Assembly: GCA_964534355.1 (NCBI GenBank)
Contig: CAZHNZ010000104.1
Span: forward strand, 1 to 15,040
Reading direction: 5' to 3'
Source: CAXXIC01 sp964534355
GTDB lineage: Bacteria; Bacteroidota; Bacteroidia; Bacteroidales; UBA7332
Length of the DNA: 15,040 bases
Shown here: piece after piece, positions 1-7,499 of the stretch
How the letters are laid out: each line of letters starts with the position of its first letter
How positions within the stretch are numbered: position 1 is the stretch's first letter
Notes under the pieces: model-generated
What the model was told of the DNA's origin: nothing
Seen by the model: the letters and a program-made list of their open reading frames with translations, nothing else
Database searches by the model: none
Translations under genes and position numbers: made by a program

Positions 1-468
1 CAATTCGCCGCATCCGGCTTCAATTACATGATTTCCAAAAGATATTAATGTAGAAATGTTTTTTTGAGTGGTCGGGTGTGCATACATGTCCAAATCCATT
101 GTCGGTGCAAAAAACACAGGACAACGCGCCGACAAGTAAGTGGTTAAGAGCAAATTATCAGCAATGCCATTCGCCATTTTAGCCATCGTATTTGCCGTGG
201 CCGGTGCTATCAGATAAGCATCGGCCCAAAGACCGGTTTTTACGTGACTATTCCAGTTGCCGTTGGTGGGATCGAAAAAATCGACCATTATCGGATTTTT
301 CGACAATGTAGCCAACGTCAGCGGTGTGATAAACTCTTTGGCCAGCGGCGTCATGATTACTTTGACTTCGGCACCCTTTTTAACAAGAAGCCGGATGATC
401 TGCGTCGCTTTGTAGGCCGCAATACCACCCGAAACTCCCAGTACTATTTTTTTAGAATGTAAACTCAT
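1..468 (-). CDS. coaBC: Bifunctional phosphopantothenoylcysteine decarboxylase / phosphopantothenate-cysteine ligase, N-terminal part (cut by window edge)
   Basis: CoaBC carries out two consecutive steps of coenzyme A synthesis: joining cysteine to 4'-phosphopantothenate, then FMN-dependent decarboxylation to 4'-phosphopantetheine. Only the first 156 codons are present, covering most of the flavoprotein CoaC half. The protein starts MSLHSKKIVLGVSGGIAAYK, the usual nucleotide-fold opening of the Dfp/flavoprotein family. The family stretch around the catalytic histidine is visible (NSHVKTGLWADAYLIAPATA, with His at about residue 75), followed by AKMANGIADNLL. The substrate-binding PAMN-type motif appears as APTMDLDMY near residues 125-133. 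The start ATG (466-468) lies 25 bases downstream of the exonuclease stop, so the gene is probably the third member of the dnaN operon. The ligase half lies beyond position 1. The frame is intact throughout. Confidence 0.95.
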   Translation of the reverse strand, partial: MSLHSKKIVLGVSGGIAAYKATQIIRLLVKKGAEVKVIMTPLAKEFITPLTLATLSKNPIMVDFFDPTNGNWNSHVKTGLWADAYLIAPATANTMAKMANGIADNLLLTTYLSARCPVFFAPTMDLDMYAHPTTQKNISTLISFGNHVIEAGCGEL

Positions 469-493
469 GTTTTTTTGCTTTACCGGAAAGCCA

Positions 494-1261
494 TTATTTG
501 TTTAGCTCCCGCAGTTTGATGTTGGTCAGCACTTTTTTGGTATGCAGCGAAAAATCGCCATTCATCATCCACCCGTAGTAGCCAATATCAGTTTTGAGTA
601 CCTCTGCCACCGGTTTTCCCCTGTATTTTCCAAAATTGAAAATCTCAACGCCCTTGTCGTCATAGACAAAACGCCCCGAGAAATCAACGTTTTTGTTTTG
701 AGTAGAAAATTCGGCCAGAAAAGCGACATCATTTTTGAGCTGTGGATAGCGGTCCAACTGCGCTTTCAGTATTTCGTAAGTTGCGCGGGTATCGGCTTCG
801 GCCGAATGTGCGTTTTCCAAATCTTTATCGCAGAAAAATTTGAGGGCAGCCGCCAGTGTCCGTTGTTCCATTTTATGAAAAATAGTCTGCACATCCACAA
901 ACTTCCGCTTGGTAAAATCGATATCCACATCTGCCCGCAGAAACTCTTCGGCCAGCAATGGAATATCAAAACGATTCGAGTTGTATCCACCCAAATCGCA
1001 ACCCTCTAAATCGCGGGCCAACACCTTGGCTATCTCTTTAAATTTCGGGCAATTGGCTACCTTTTCATCGGTAATTCCGTGAATGTCAGAAGCCTGCTTA
1101 GGAATAGGAATACCCGGATTAACCAGTATTGTCTTTGTCTCTTCCATTCCATTGGGATGAACTTTCAGATAACAAAGTTCAACGATACGGTCGGTAGATG
1201 GATTTATACCTGTGGTTTCGAGGTCAAAGAAAACCAGCGGATTTTTTAAGTTTAACTGCAT
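494..1261 (-). CDS. DnaQ-like 3'-5' exonuclease (DEDDh) with ExoX-like C-terminal domain
   Basis: This is a 255-residue DEDDh-family exonuclease, related to the DNA polymerase III epsilon subunit and to exonuclease X. The metal-binding residues are all visible: D13 and E15 in FFDLETTG, D99 in NSNRFDIPLL, and H152 and D157 in HSAEADTRAT. Residues about 205-250 (FNFGKYRGKPVAEV, then YYGWMMNGDF) match the small C-terminal module found in exodeoxyribonuclease X-like proteins rather than a polymerase III-binding tail. It follows dnaN after a 57-base gap and precedes coaBC by 25 bases on the same strand. The order dnaN-exonuclease-coaBC is, from memory, a common Bacteroidales arrangement. Proximity to the clamp gene suggests a replication or repair role. 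Whether it is the main proofreading subunit or an accessory nuclease cannot be settled here, so no gene symbol is given. The start is ATG with no obvious ribosome binding site. Confidence 0.93.
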   Translation of the reverse strand: MQLNLKNPLVFFDLETTGINPSTDRIVELCYLKVHPNGMEETKTILVNPGIPIPKQASDIHGITDEKVANCPKFKEIAKVLARDLEGCDLGGYNSNRFDIPLLAEEFLRADVDIDFTKRKFVDVQTIFHKMEQRTLAAALKFFCDKDLENAHSAEADTRATYEILKAQLDRYPQLKNDVAFLAEFSTQNKNVDFSGRFVYDDKGVEIFNFGKYRGKPVAEVLKTDIGYYGWMMNGDFSLHTKKVLTNIKLRELNK

Positions 1262-1318
1262 TGTTTGGTTATTGTTGATAATATATAAAATCGTTTCAGA
1301 AAGAATGAAAACCGAATT

Positions 1319-2443
1319 CTAGTCGTTCAGCATCATCGGCATCAACAACATTAGCAGGTGCTCGTTTTCATCTTGTTCCAATGGCAAAATGATACCTGCA
1401 CGCGAAGGATCAGCCAGTTCGAGCACGACTTCATTCGCTGTGATGTTGTTCAGTATTTCTACCAGGAAAGAGGATTTAAACCCGATTTTAATGGGATTTT
1501 CGGTGTATTGACAAATTACAGACTCTTCGGCTGCTGTTGAAAAATCAATATCCTGAGCTGTAATGACTATTCTGTTGTCGCTTACCTGCAACTTAATGAG
1601 GTTGCTCGCCTGATTCGAGAAGTGAGAAACACGACGAAGAGCGGTCATCAGCTGCACGCGGTCAACCACAATTTTATAGGGATTATTTTGAGGAATTACT
1701 GAGTTGTAGTTCGGGAATTTGCCCTCAATCAACCGACAAATAATGCGGTAATTGGCAAAAGTAAAGTTAGCCATTCGACCATCAAACTCTACCAATACCT
1801 GTCCCTGCTCTTTGGGTAAAATATTTTTGAGCATGGTAGCCGGTTTTTTAGGCAGGATAAATGCGGCAGTGCTACCGGTTTTGATGGTATCGTTTTTGAA
1901 GCGTACCAGTTTGTGACTGTCAGATGAAACAAAAGTCAGATCCTCTTCGTGAATATCGAAATAGACACCATTCATTACCGGGCGCAACTCGTCGTCGGCT
2001 GTGGCAAAAATGGTACGCACAATACCGGCATATAAAGCCGAAACATCTATTTTGAATGCTATATTATTGACATTCAACGGTTGATTCTTTGGGTAGTCAT
2101 CGCCAAACTGACCAATCATATTGTATTTTCCGTTTTGGAAATAGATACAAATCTCATTATTTTCGTTATTTACATCGAAAGTTAAAGGTTGTTCGGGCAA
2201 TTCGCGCAGTGGATCCAACAACAATTTGGCAGAAAGTGTAAAAGCACCATTTTCTTCGGCATCGGCTACTGTCATCGATGTAATCAACGTGGTATCCCCA
2301 TCGGATGCAGTGAGTGTAAGCACACCGTCAAACAGTTCGAATAAAAAGCTGTCCAGAATGGGTATTGTGTTTTTCGAATTAATTACGCGACCAATTGTCT
2401 GTAAATGAGATAGTAAGTCAGAGCTTGAAACAACAAATTTCAT
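1319..2443 (-). CDS. dnaN: DNA polymerase III beta subunit (sliding clamp)
   Basis: DnaN forms the ring-shaped dimer that holds DNA polymerase III and repair enzymes on DNA. The protein is 374 residues, the normal length for the family, and reads through the three clamp domains without a break. The start MKFVVSSSDLLSHLQTIGRV and the segment NTIPILDSFLFEL are typical of domain 1. ADDELRPVMNGVYFDI marks the conserved start of domain 2, followed by SSDSHKLVRF. EGKFPNYNSVIP, near the start of domain 3, is also diagnostic. The C-terminus LLMPMMLND corresponds to the VMPMRL ending of well-studied clamps, which forms part of the pocket that binds clamp-interacting peptides. The stop is TAG. A -7 type promoter box (TAAGTTTG) lies 73-80 bases upstream. 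It heads the cluster with the exonuclease and coaBC. No dnaA or oriC-like element is visible nearby. Confidence 0.98.
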   Translation of the reverse strand: MKFVVSSSDLLSHLQTIGRVINSKNTIPILDSFLFELFDGVLTLTASDGDTTLITSMTVADAEENGAFTLSAKLLLDPLRELPEQPLTFDVNNENNEICIYFQNGKYNMIGQFGDDYPKNQPLNVNNIAFKIDVSALYAGIVRTIFATADDELRPVMNGVYFDIHEEDLTFVSSDSHKLVRFKNDTIKTGSTAAFILPKKPATMLKNILPKEQGQVLVEFDGRMANFTFANYRIICRLIEGKFPNYNSVIPQNNPYKIVVDRVQLMTALRRVSHFSNQASNLIKLQVSDNRIVITAQDIDFSTAAEESVICQYTENPIKIGFKSSFLVEILNNITANEVVLELADPSRAGIILPLEQDENEHLLMLLMPMMLND

Positions 2444-2515
2444 AACGTTCGATATTTTGATTTGATTTATAATTAGTAAGTATCTGTCCCTGTTTCAAAA
2501 ATGGGAAAGGGATTG

Positions 2516-2523
2516 CAAACTTA
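2516..2523 (-). promoter_or_regulatory. Candidate dnaN promoter -7 box (TAAGTTTG)
   Basis: On the minus strand TAAGTTTG matches the Bacteroidetes TAnnTTTG -7 consensus exactly. It would give a leader of roughly 65-70 bases before the dnaN ATG. I could not find a convincing TTG -33 element at the usual 19-21 base spacing, so this is a partial match. Confidence 0.5.
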
Positions 2524-2627
2524 CAAAAAAAATTGCTAACTAGACTATAATATAGAAAGAAATGTTCAGAAATTCAACTTGTAAAATGGATAGAAAAGTG
2601 TTCATTTTCGGATCAGGACTCATTCAC

Positions 2628-2658
2628 TTTTCAGCCAACAAAAAAAGTAGTATCTTTG
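2628..2658 (+). promoter_or_regulatory. Candidate promoter of the TonB-dependent receptor (TATCTTTG)
   Basis: TATCTTTG at 2651-2658 fits the TAnnTTTG -7 box. A weak TTTT at 2628-2631 lies 19 bases upstream at the -33 position. Transcription would begin near 2665, leaving a short leader of about 35 bases before the ATG. I see no cobalamin (B12) riboswitch in the rest of the 255-base divergent gap between dnaN and this gene. Confidence 0.6.
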
Positions 2659-2698
2659 CACCGACAATTTTTATGTTTAATTTTAATTCATAAATTCT

Positions 2699-4705
2699 AT
2701 GATGAATGAAAAAAAGAGTACCTCACTCTGCTTCCGACGGTGGTCGAGAAAGAGGTATGCAGCCTTTTGCAGCATGGGCAAAGTGGTGAAAATCGGTGTT
2801 TTATCTGCCGGCATTTCCATGATCAATTCAACTACGATCAAAGCCGAAAACACGATGGTAAAAGATTCTCTGAGCAGCGACCGCGAATTGGAGCTGAATG
2901 AGGTAACTGTAGTAGGCAGCAAAACCGAAAGCCTGCAGGGACTGACAACCACGCAACAGATTGTAAGTAAGCGCGATGTTGAGCGATTACCCCTACTCTC
3001 TCTCGAATCATCTCTAAAACAATCGGCAGGTATCGACATTCGCGAACGCGGTACCAAAGGTGTACAGGCCGACCTCTCTGTTCGCGGTGGAACTTTCGAC
3101 CAGAATCTTATCTTTCTCAATGGTGTTAACTTCTCAGATTCCCGCACCGGACACCAATCGCTTTCGCTTCCCATTGATGTAGAAATTGTTGATCGCATTC
3201 AGCTCATGCGGGGTATTACCGCACCCGGAGCGCTGACAGGTGCTATCAATATTATGACATCTGCCAGCGACAAAAACTACCTGAATGCAGAGATAAACAG
3301 TGGCCAGAATGCTTATCAGCTGTTTCGGCTGACCGGAAACTACCGGATGGGCAAAAGCACATTATTTAGCTCTTTTTCGCACAGACAATCAGATGGTTAT
3401 ACCACAAATACTGATTTCAAAACCACCAATGCATTTGTCCATTTCAGGCACAACAGCCTCAAAGCCGGACAGTTTGACCTGCAGGCCGGTTACCAGCAAA
3501 AGGCTTTTGGTGCCAATGCTTTCTACTCGCTTAGCTACCCAAATCAGTTTGAGAAAACCCGCACAGCAATCTCTTCGCTGGGGTGGAGCAAACAGATCGG
3601 GAAACTGTCGCTCACATCCAATTTGAACTACAAACGTACCTACGACCGTTTCGAACTGTATCGCAACTCTGTCGGAGCCGCCCCCTGGTACAAAACACAT
3701 AACTATCACCGGTCTGACGAAGCCGGAGCATCTGTTGCCGCCACCTATCTTTCTGCACTGGGAAAAACCTACTGGGGCGCCGACTACCGCATGGAGCAGG
3801 TACATAGCAATGTTTTGGGTGTGGCATTAAAGGACACCCTGTACGAATCAACAGATGGTGATGCATTTTACACCAAAGAAAAAACCCGACACATCAAAAG
3901 CAGCTACCTGAAACACCGTTTTCTGGGTAAACAGTGGCAGGCCGAAGTAGCGCTGAATGCTGTCTTTACCCCTTTCGGAAACGATCTGCTGTGGGGTGTG
4001 AACGCGCAATATAATCTGACGGATGATTTAAAATTGTTGGCAAATGCCAATAAAACGCTCAGACTGCCCTCATTTACAGATATCTACTATTCCAGCGCAT
4101 CGCAAAAAGGAAATCCGAATATTGGACTCGAGAAATCGTTGAATTTCGATTTGGGTGCAGAGTATAAAACCGGTCATTTCTCGGCAGCTATAACTGCTTT
4201 TATGCGGAAAACAGCCGATGAGATAGATTGGATAAAGCACAAAAGTACAGACTCAACCATCTGGAGAGCAGCCAACTACAACGAGCAAAAAACAGGTATT
4301 GAGATAAATGCCGGTTACAAAACCAATGCATTTCTGAAAAGCATACAGGTGGGTTACAGCTACATTTATTCCGATAAAGATTTGGGCAATTATATGTCGA
4401 AATATGTACTGGATTTTGTGAAACACAAAGTGGTGACAACTGCCGTTTTCGACCTGAGCCGGAAACTGACACTCGGTGTTACCGGAATCTATTGGGATCG
4501 AAATGGCCTCTATGTGGATGCCAAAAAGAGCACCCGCTCCTACTCGCCCTACGCGACTCTGGATGCGCAGCTGACCTGGACAGAAAAAAGCTATACCATT
4601 AAGCTATCGGGTACGAATCTGACCGACACCCGCTTCTTCGATATTGGCGGATTGCGTCAGGCCGGAACCTGGATAACCGGCGGAATAGTCGTAAAACTAC
4701 AATAA
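2699..4705 (+). CDS. TonB-dependent outer-membrane receptor, BtuB-like
   Basis: This 668-residue protein is a TonB-dependent transporter that should take up a scarce ligand across the outer membrane. Residues 1-50 form a long, unusual leader: a polar start, the motif FRRWSRKRYAAFCSMGK (12-28), then a hydrophobic stretch ending near IKAEN. A TonB-box-like segment ELNEVTVVG (64-72) follows. The plug domain covers about 75-190, with IRERGTKGVQADLSVRGGTFDQNLIFLNG split by the usual loop and ending in GALTGAINI. The remainder is the beta barrel, closing with NLTDTRFFDIGGLRQAGTWI. Its size and the lack of a SusC-type N-terminal extension or neighbouring susD gene argue against glycan uptake. Overall it resembles BtuB-type receptors, so a corrinoid or metal chelate is a reasonable guess, but the ligand is unproven. 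The last residues (VVKLQ) lack the terminal aromatic residue common in barrels. The gene is transcribed alone, between its own promoter and a strong terminator. Confidence 0.92.
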   Translation: MMNEKKSTSLCFRRWSRKRYAAFCSMGKVVKIGVLSAGISMINSTTIKAENTMVKDSLSSDRELELNEVTVVGSKTESLQGLTTTQQIVSKRDVERLPLLSLESSLKQSAGIDIRERGTKGVQADLSVRGGTFDQNLIFLNGVNFSDSRTGHQSLSLPIDVEIVDRIQLMRGITAPGALTGAINIMTSASDKNYLNAEINSGQNAYQLFRLTGNYRMGKSTLFSSFSHRQSDGYTTNTDFKTTNAFVHFRHNSLKAGQFDLQAGYQQKAFGANAFYSLSYPNQFEKTRTAISSLGWSKQIGKLSLTSNLNYKRTYDRFELYRNSVGAAPWYKTHNYHRSDEAGASVAATYLSALGKTYWGADYRMEQVHSNVLGVALKDTLYESTDGDAFYTKEKTRHIKSSYLKHRFLGKQWQAEVALNAVFTPFGNDLLWGVNAQYNLTDDLKLLANANKTLRLPSFTDIYYSSASQKGNPNIGLEKSLNFDLGAEYKTGHFSAAITAFMRKTADEIDWIKHKSTDSTIWRAANYNEQKTGIEINAGYKTNAFLKSIQVGYSYIYSDKDLGNYMSKYVLDFVKHKVVTTAVFDLSRKLTLGVTGIYWDRNGLYVDAKKSTRSYSPYATLDAQLTWTEKSYTIKLSGTNLTDTRFFDIGGLRQAGTWITGGIVVKLQ

Positions 4706-4717
4706 CAATATTCCCCG

Positions 4718-4754
4718 AAGGCTGCCACACATCAAAAAAGTGGCAGCCTTTTTT
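4718..4754 (+). terminator. Rho-independent terminator of the TonB-dependent receptor
   Basis: A perfect 11-bp stem (AAGGCTGCCAC at 4718-4728 with GTGGCAGCCTT at 4740-4750) encloses an 11-base loop and runs into a row of T residues. It lies 12 bases after the receptor stop codon. Confidence 0.93.
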
Positions 4755-4808
4755 ATTCATTAAATTGAATATCACTCAACTAAATGAAGGCTTTGTCGTA
4801 TTTTTGTT

Positions 4809-4816
4809 TATCTTTG
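4809..4816 (+). promoter_or_regulatory. Candidate promoter -7 box of the RNA helicase (TATCTTTG)
   Basis: TATCTTTG fits the TAnnTTTG box. The only TTTG upstream (4792-4795) is too close, 13 bases away, to act as a normal -33 element. If used, this box gives a helicase leader of about 100 bases, long for this window. Confidence 0.5.
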
Positions 4817-4844
4817 CAGAGTCTGTAAATGAATATTTCATTTG

Positions 4845-4911
4845 TTTATAACTAAATAATGACCGGTAAATCGGTTTTGTGGCACAATGCTACATCATTT
4901 ATAACTAAATA
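4845..4911 (+). repeat. 14-bp direct repeat in the helicase leader
   Basis: TTTATAACTAAATA occurs at 4845-4858 and again at 4898-4911, 53 bases apart start to start. Both copies lie in the untranslated leader between the candidate promoter and the helicase start. Between them is a short inverted repeat, ACCG (4862-4865) with CGGT (4872-4875). The function is unknown. The copies could bind a protein or an RNA, or may have arisen by local duplication. Confidence 0.6.
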
Positions 4912-4925
4912 CGTTCCGCAACAAA

Positions 4926-6206
4926 ATGACTTTTGAAGAATTACAATTGAATGAGCATCTGCTCGAAGCAATTTCCCACATGGGATTTGTAAATGCCACA
5001 CCGATACAAGAATTTGCTATTCCAAAAATAATTGCCAACAAAGATTTAATAGCCTGTGCGCAAACGGGAACCGGCAAAACAGCTGCGTTCGTGCTTCCTA
5101 TTTTACACAAATTGGCGGGTAAAAGCGACCTATCTACCGATACCGTAATTATTGTACCCACACGCGAGCTGGCTATTCAGATTGATCGTGAAATTCAGGG
5201 TCTATCCTACTTTATCTCGGTAACATCTGCGGCTATCTATGGTGGAGGCGATGGTAAGGAGTTTGGATCACAGGAGAGTGCGCTGAAAAACGGAGCCGAA
5301 ATCATTGTGGCTACACCCGGACGGCTTATTGCACATATCGCTATGGGCTATGTCGATTTTTCGAAAGTAAAACATTTGGTGCTCGACGAGGCAGATAAAA
5401 TGCTCGATATGGGATTTGCCGATGATATAGAGAAAATTGTAAAAACATTGCCGGCCGAAAGACAAACATTGATGTTTAGCGCAACTATGCCTCCTAAAAT
5501 CAGGGCTTTAGCGGCTAAAATATTACGCGATCCGGATCAAATCAGTCTGTCAATTTCGAAACCGGCTGCCGGCATTTCTCAAAATCTGTATTTGACATAC
5601 GATGCACAAAAGAATGATGTGCTGAAACAAATATTGCTGGATCACCCGGACGATACAAGTATTATCGTATTTACCTCTTCAAAAATGAAGATTCAGGAGA
5701 TTGTCACTTCTTTGCGTCGCAACGGGTTCAAGTCACGGGGATTCTCATCCGATCTCGACCAGAGCCAACGGGAGGAGCTGATGCAAAGTTTCCGGTCAAA
5801 AAGGACACGCATACTGGTGGCTACAGATGTAATGAGCCGGGGTATTGATGTGAAAGAGGTGAATATGGTTATCAATTACGATGTGCCTCACGATGCTGAA
5901 GATTATGTACACCGTATTGGTAGAACAGCCCGGGCAAACAAAAAGGGAACAGCCTTTACGCTGGTCAACGAAAAAGATATGCACAAGATGCATAAGATAG
6001 AGAAACTGATTGAGGCTGAAGTGCCCAAACTGCCTCTGCCCGAAGGACTGGGCGAAGCACCGGTTTGGAATACAGACATTAAATACGGGAATCCACGTTC
6101 CCACAAATCCAAAAAGCCACACCACAAAGGCGCTCCCAAAAATCACCCGCCAAAGGTAGAGGGTCCCAGACGTCAAAAGGTTGTCAACAAGAAAAGCTCT
6201 GATTAA
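4926..6206 (+). CDS. DEAD-box ATP-dependent RNA helicase, RhlE-like
   Basis: This 426-residue protein should unwind short RNA duplexes in the cytoplasm using ATP, as DEAD-box helicases do in ribosome assembly and RNA decay. All core motifs are present: the Q motif (F21 to Q28, ATPIQ), Walker A AQTGTGKT (45-52), PTRELAIQ (79-86), TPGR (130-133), DEAD (154-157), SAT (185-187), ATDVMSRGID (299-308) and HRIGRTAR (329-336). After the two RecA-like domains comes a basic tail (about 385-426) rich in Lys, Arg, His and Pro, probably an RNA-binding extension. There is no DbpA-type RNA-binding domain. The layout fits the RhlE group better than DeaD or SrmB, but subfamily assignment needs a tree. The leader is long and contains a 14-bp repeat, which hints at post-transcriptional control. 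The stop codon overlaps that of the convergent MFS gene. Confidence 0.95.
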   Translation: MTFEELQLNEHLLEAISHMGFVNATPIQEFAIPKIIANKDLIACAQTGTGKTAAFVLPILHKLAGKSDLSTDTVIIVPTRELAIQIDREIQGLSYFISVTSAAIYGGGDGKEFGSQESALKNGAEIIVATPGRLIAHIAMGYVDFSKVKHLVLDEADKMLDMGFADDIEKIVKTLPAERQTLMFSATMPPKIRALAAKILRDPDQISLSISKPAAGISQNLYLTYDAQKNDVLKQILLDHPDDTSIIVFTSSKMKIQEIVTSLRRNGFKSRGFSSDLDQSQREELMQSFRSKRTRILVATDVMSRGIDVKEVNMVINYDVPHDAEDYVHRIGRTARANKKGTAFTLVNEKDMHKMHKIEKLIEAEVPKLPLPEGLGEAPVWNTDIKYGNPRSHKSKKPHHKGAPKNHPPKVEGPRRQKVVNKKSSD

Positions 6207-6217
6207 AGAGCTTTTTC
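6192..6217. terminator. Two-way terminator shared by the convergent helicase and MFS genes
   Basis: AAAAGCTCT (6192-6200) pairs with AGAGCTTTT (6207-6215) in a 9-bp stem around the 6-base loop GATTAA. Each strand ends in a T-rich run, so the hairpin can serve both directions. The stop codons of both genes sit in the TTAA at 6203-6206, inside the loop. Confidence 0.75.
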
Positions 6218-7465
6218 TTTTAGTGAAAGTTTCAGCAAGCGGCGATTGAGTCGTGCCGTAGTTGCCACCACAAGCAGAGTCATTGCGCCGCCAAACACAA
6301 CAGAGGGCACCAGCCCCATAAAACGGGCAGTCACACCAGATTCGAATGCACCAAGTTCGTTGGACGAACCAATAAATATACTATTGACCGATGCCACACG
6401 ACCACGCATCTCTTCGGGGGTAAACAATTGCAGAATGGTACCCCGGATAACCACACTCACGTTGTCAAACAATCCGCTGAAAAAGAGCAGCATGGCCGAT
6501 ATCCAGAAATTCTCCGAAAGCGCAAAACCTATCATACACCAACCAAACATAGCTACCGCCCCCAGCAGCAACTTCCCGCTATTTCGGGTAGGCGGATAAA
6601 ACATCAGCACAGAAGACATTACGATTGCGCCCAAAGCCGGACACGCCCGCAAAAATCCTAACCCCTGAGGCCCCACATGTAATACGTCGGAGGCAAATAC
6701 CGGAAGCATGGCCACAGCGCCACCAAACAAAACGGCAAACATATCGAGCGAAAAGGCACCCACCAGTTCCGGTGTTTTCATCACAAAACTGATTCCCTCT
6801 CTGATACGTACACCAATACTCTCGTTTGTTTTTTGCGCGATTCTCTCTTTGTGGGGCAACTGCATACTGTTTATCATCAGCATAGATATAAAATAGATGA
6901 TAAAAACAGATATATAGGCCACCAGAATAGATGAAAAACCATAGATCAGCCCACCAACGGCCGGGCCCGAAACGGCTGCAATCTGCCAGTTCGCACTGCT
7001 CCAGGTAGCTGCATTCGCATAATCTTTTTTATCGACCAACTGACCTACCAACGCCGTATGGGCAGGCATCAATATTCCTCTCGAAAAACCGGTCAGCGCA
7101 ATTGTGACAAATACCGGCCAAATACCCAGTTTGCCAAATGCATCGAACTCCGGCACGCTGTAAAGAGCCAAAATGGCAGAGCCTACTAAAAGAATAAACG
7201 TAGTATTTCGGATAATTTTCTTTCTGTCCCACAAATCAATATAATGACCGGCAAACAGAGAAACTGCTATTTGTGGAATTACTTCGGCCAAACTAATCAT
7301 TCCCAGCCACAACACGTTGTGAGTAAGCTCATACATGTGCCAACCAACAATTACCGATTGCATCAGCGTAGCCATTGTCATAAAAAAACGATACCCCAGA
7401 AAAAACCTGAAATTCTTGTAGTGCAATACATTAAAGGCTTCTTTGGCAAACAAACGACTAAACAT
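6203..7465 (-). CDS. Major facilitator superfamily transporter, EntS-like (MFS_3 type)
   Basis: This is a multi-span inner-membrane carrier of 420 residues from the chosen ATG. The sequence has many hydrophobic helices and a motif A loop between helices 2 and 3 (GHYIDLWDRKK, residues 73-83). PEEMRGRVASVNSIFIGSSNELGAFESG late in the protein is typical of the EntS-like exporter group, whose best-known member exports enterobactin. The substrate here is unknown. The start was placed at the ATG 7463-7465 (MFSRLFAKEAF). An in-frame TTG at 7519 would add 18 charged residues and overlap the glycosyltransferase end, so it is less likely. The gene is last in the leftward recR operon, 34 bases after the glycosyltransferase stop. 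A lipid-, drug- or metabolite-export role is possible, and nothing nearby suggests siderophore synthesis. Confidence 0.9.
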   Translation of the reverse strand: MFSRLFAKEAFNVLHYKNFRFFLGYRFFMTMATLMQSVIVGWHMYELTHNVLWLGMISLAEVIPQIAVSLFAGHYIDLWDRKKIIRNTTFILLVGSAILALYSVPEFDAFGKLGIWPVFVTIALTGFSRGILMPAHTALVGQLVDKKDYANAATWSSANWQIAAVSGPAVGGLIYGFSSILVAYISVFIIYFISMLMINSMQLPHKERIAQKTNESIGVRIREGISFVMKTPELVGAFSLDMFAVLFGGAVAMLPVFASDVLHVGPQGLGFLRACPALGAIVMSSVLMFYPPTRNSGKLLLGAVAMFGWCMIGFALSENFWISAMLLFFSGLFDNVSVVIRGTILQLFTPEEMRGRVASVNSIFIGSSNELGAFESGVTARFMGLVPSVVFGGAMTLLVVATTARLNRRLLKLSLKEKAL

Positions 7466-7499
7466 AATAGTATTATTTGAATAATGATTTCTCCGGAAA

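Noticed and set aside
244..462. 72-residue plus-strand open frame near the left edge
   Set aside because: It runs antisense to the coaBC start, whose translation matches the flavoprotein family closely.
542..1009. 155-residue open frame antisense to the exonuclease
   Set aside because: It is the shadow of a gene with a full catalytic motif set. Its own translation has no domain pattern.
2444..2698. Possible cobalamin riboswitch upstream of the BtuB-like receptor
   Set aside because: No B12-box-like conserved core or stem set was found, and the likely leader is only about 35 bases, too short for this riboswitch.
2683..3198. 171-residue open frame antisense to the TonB receptor start
   Set aside because: It lies wholly opposite a clear receptor gene, is rich in Ser and Arg as antisense frames often are, and shows no recognisable motif.
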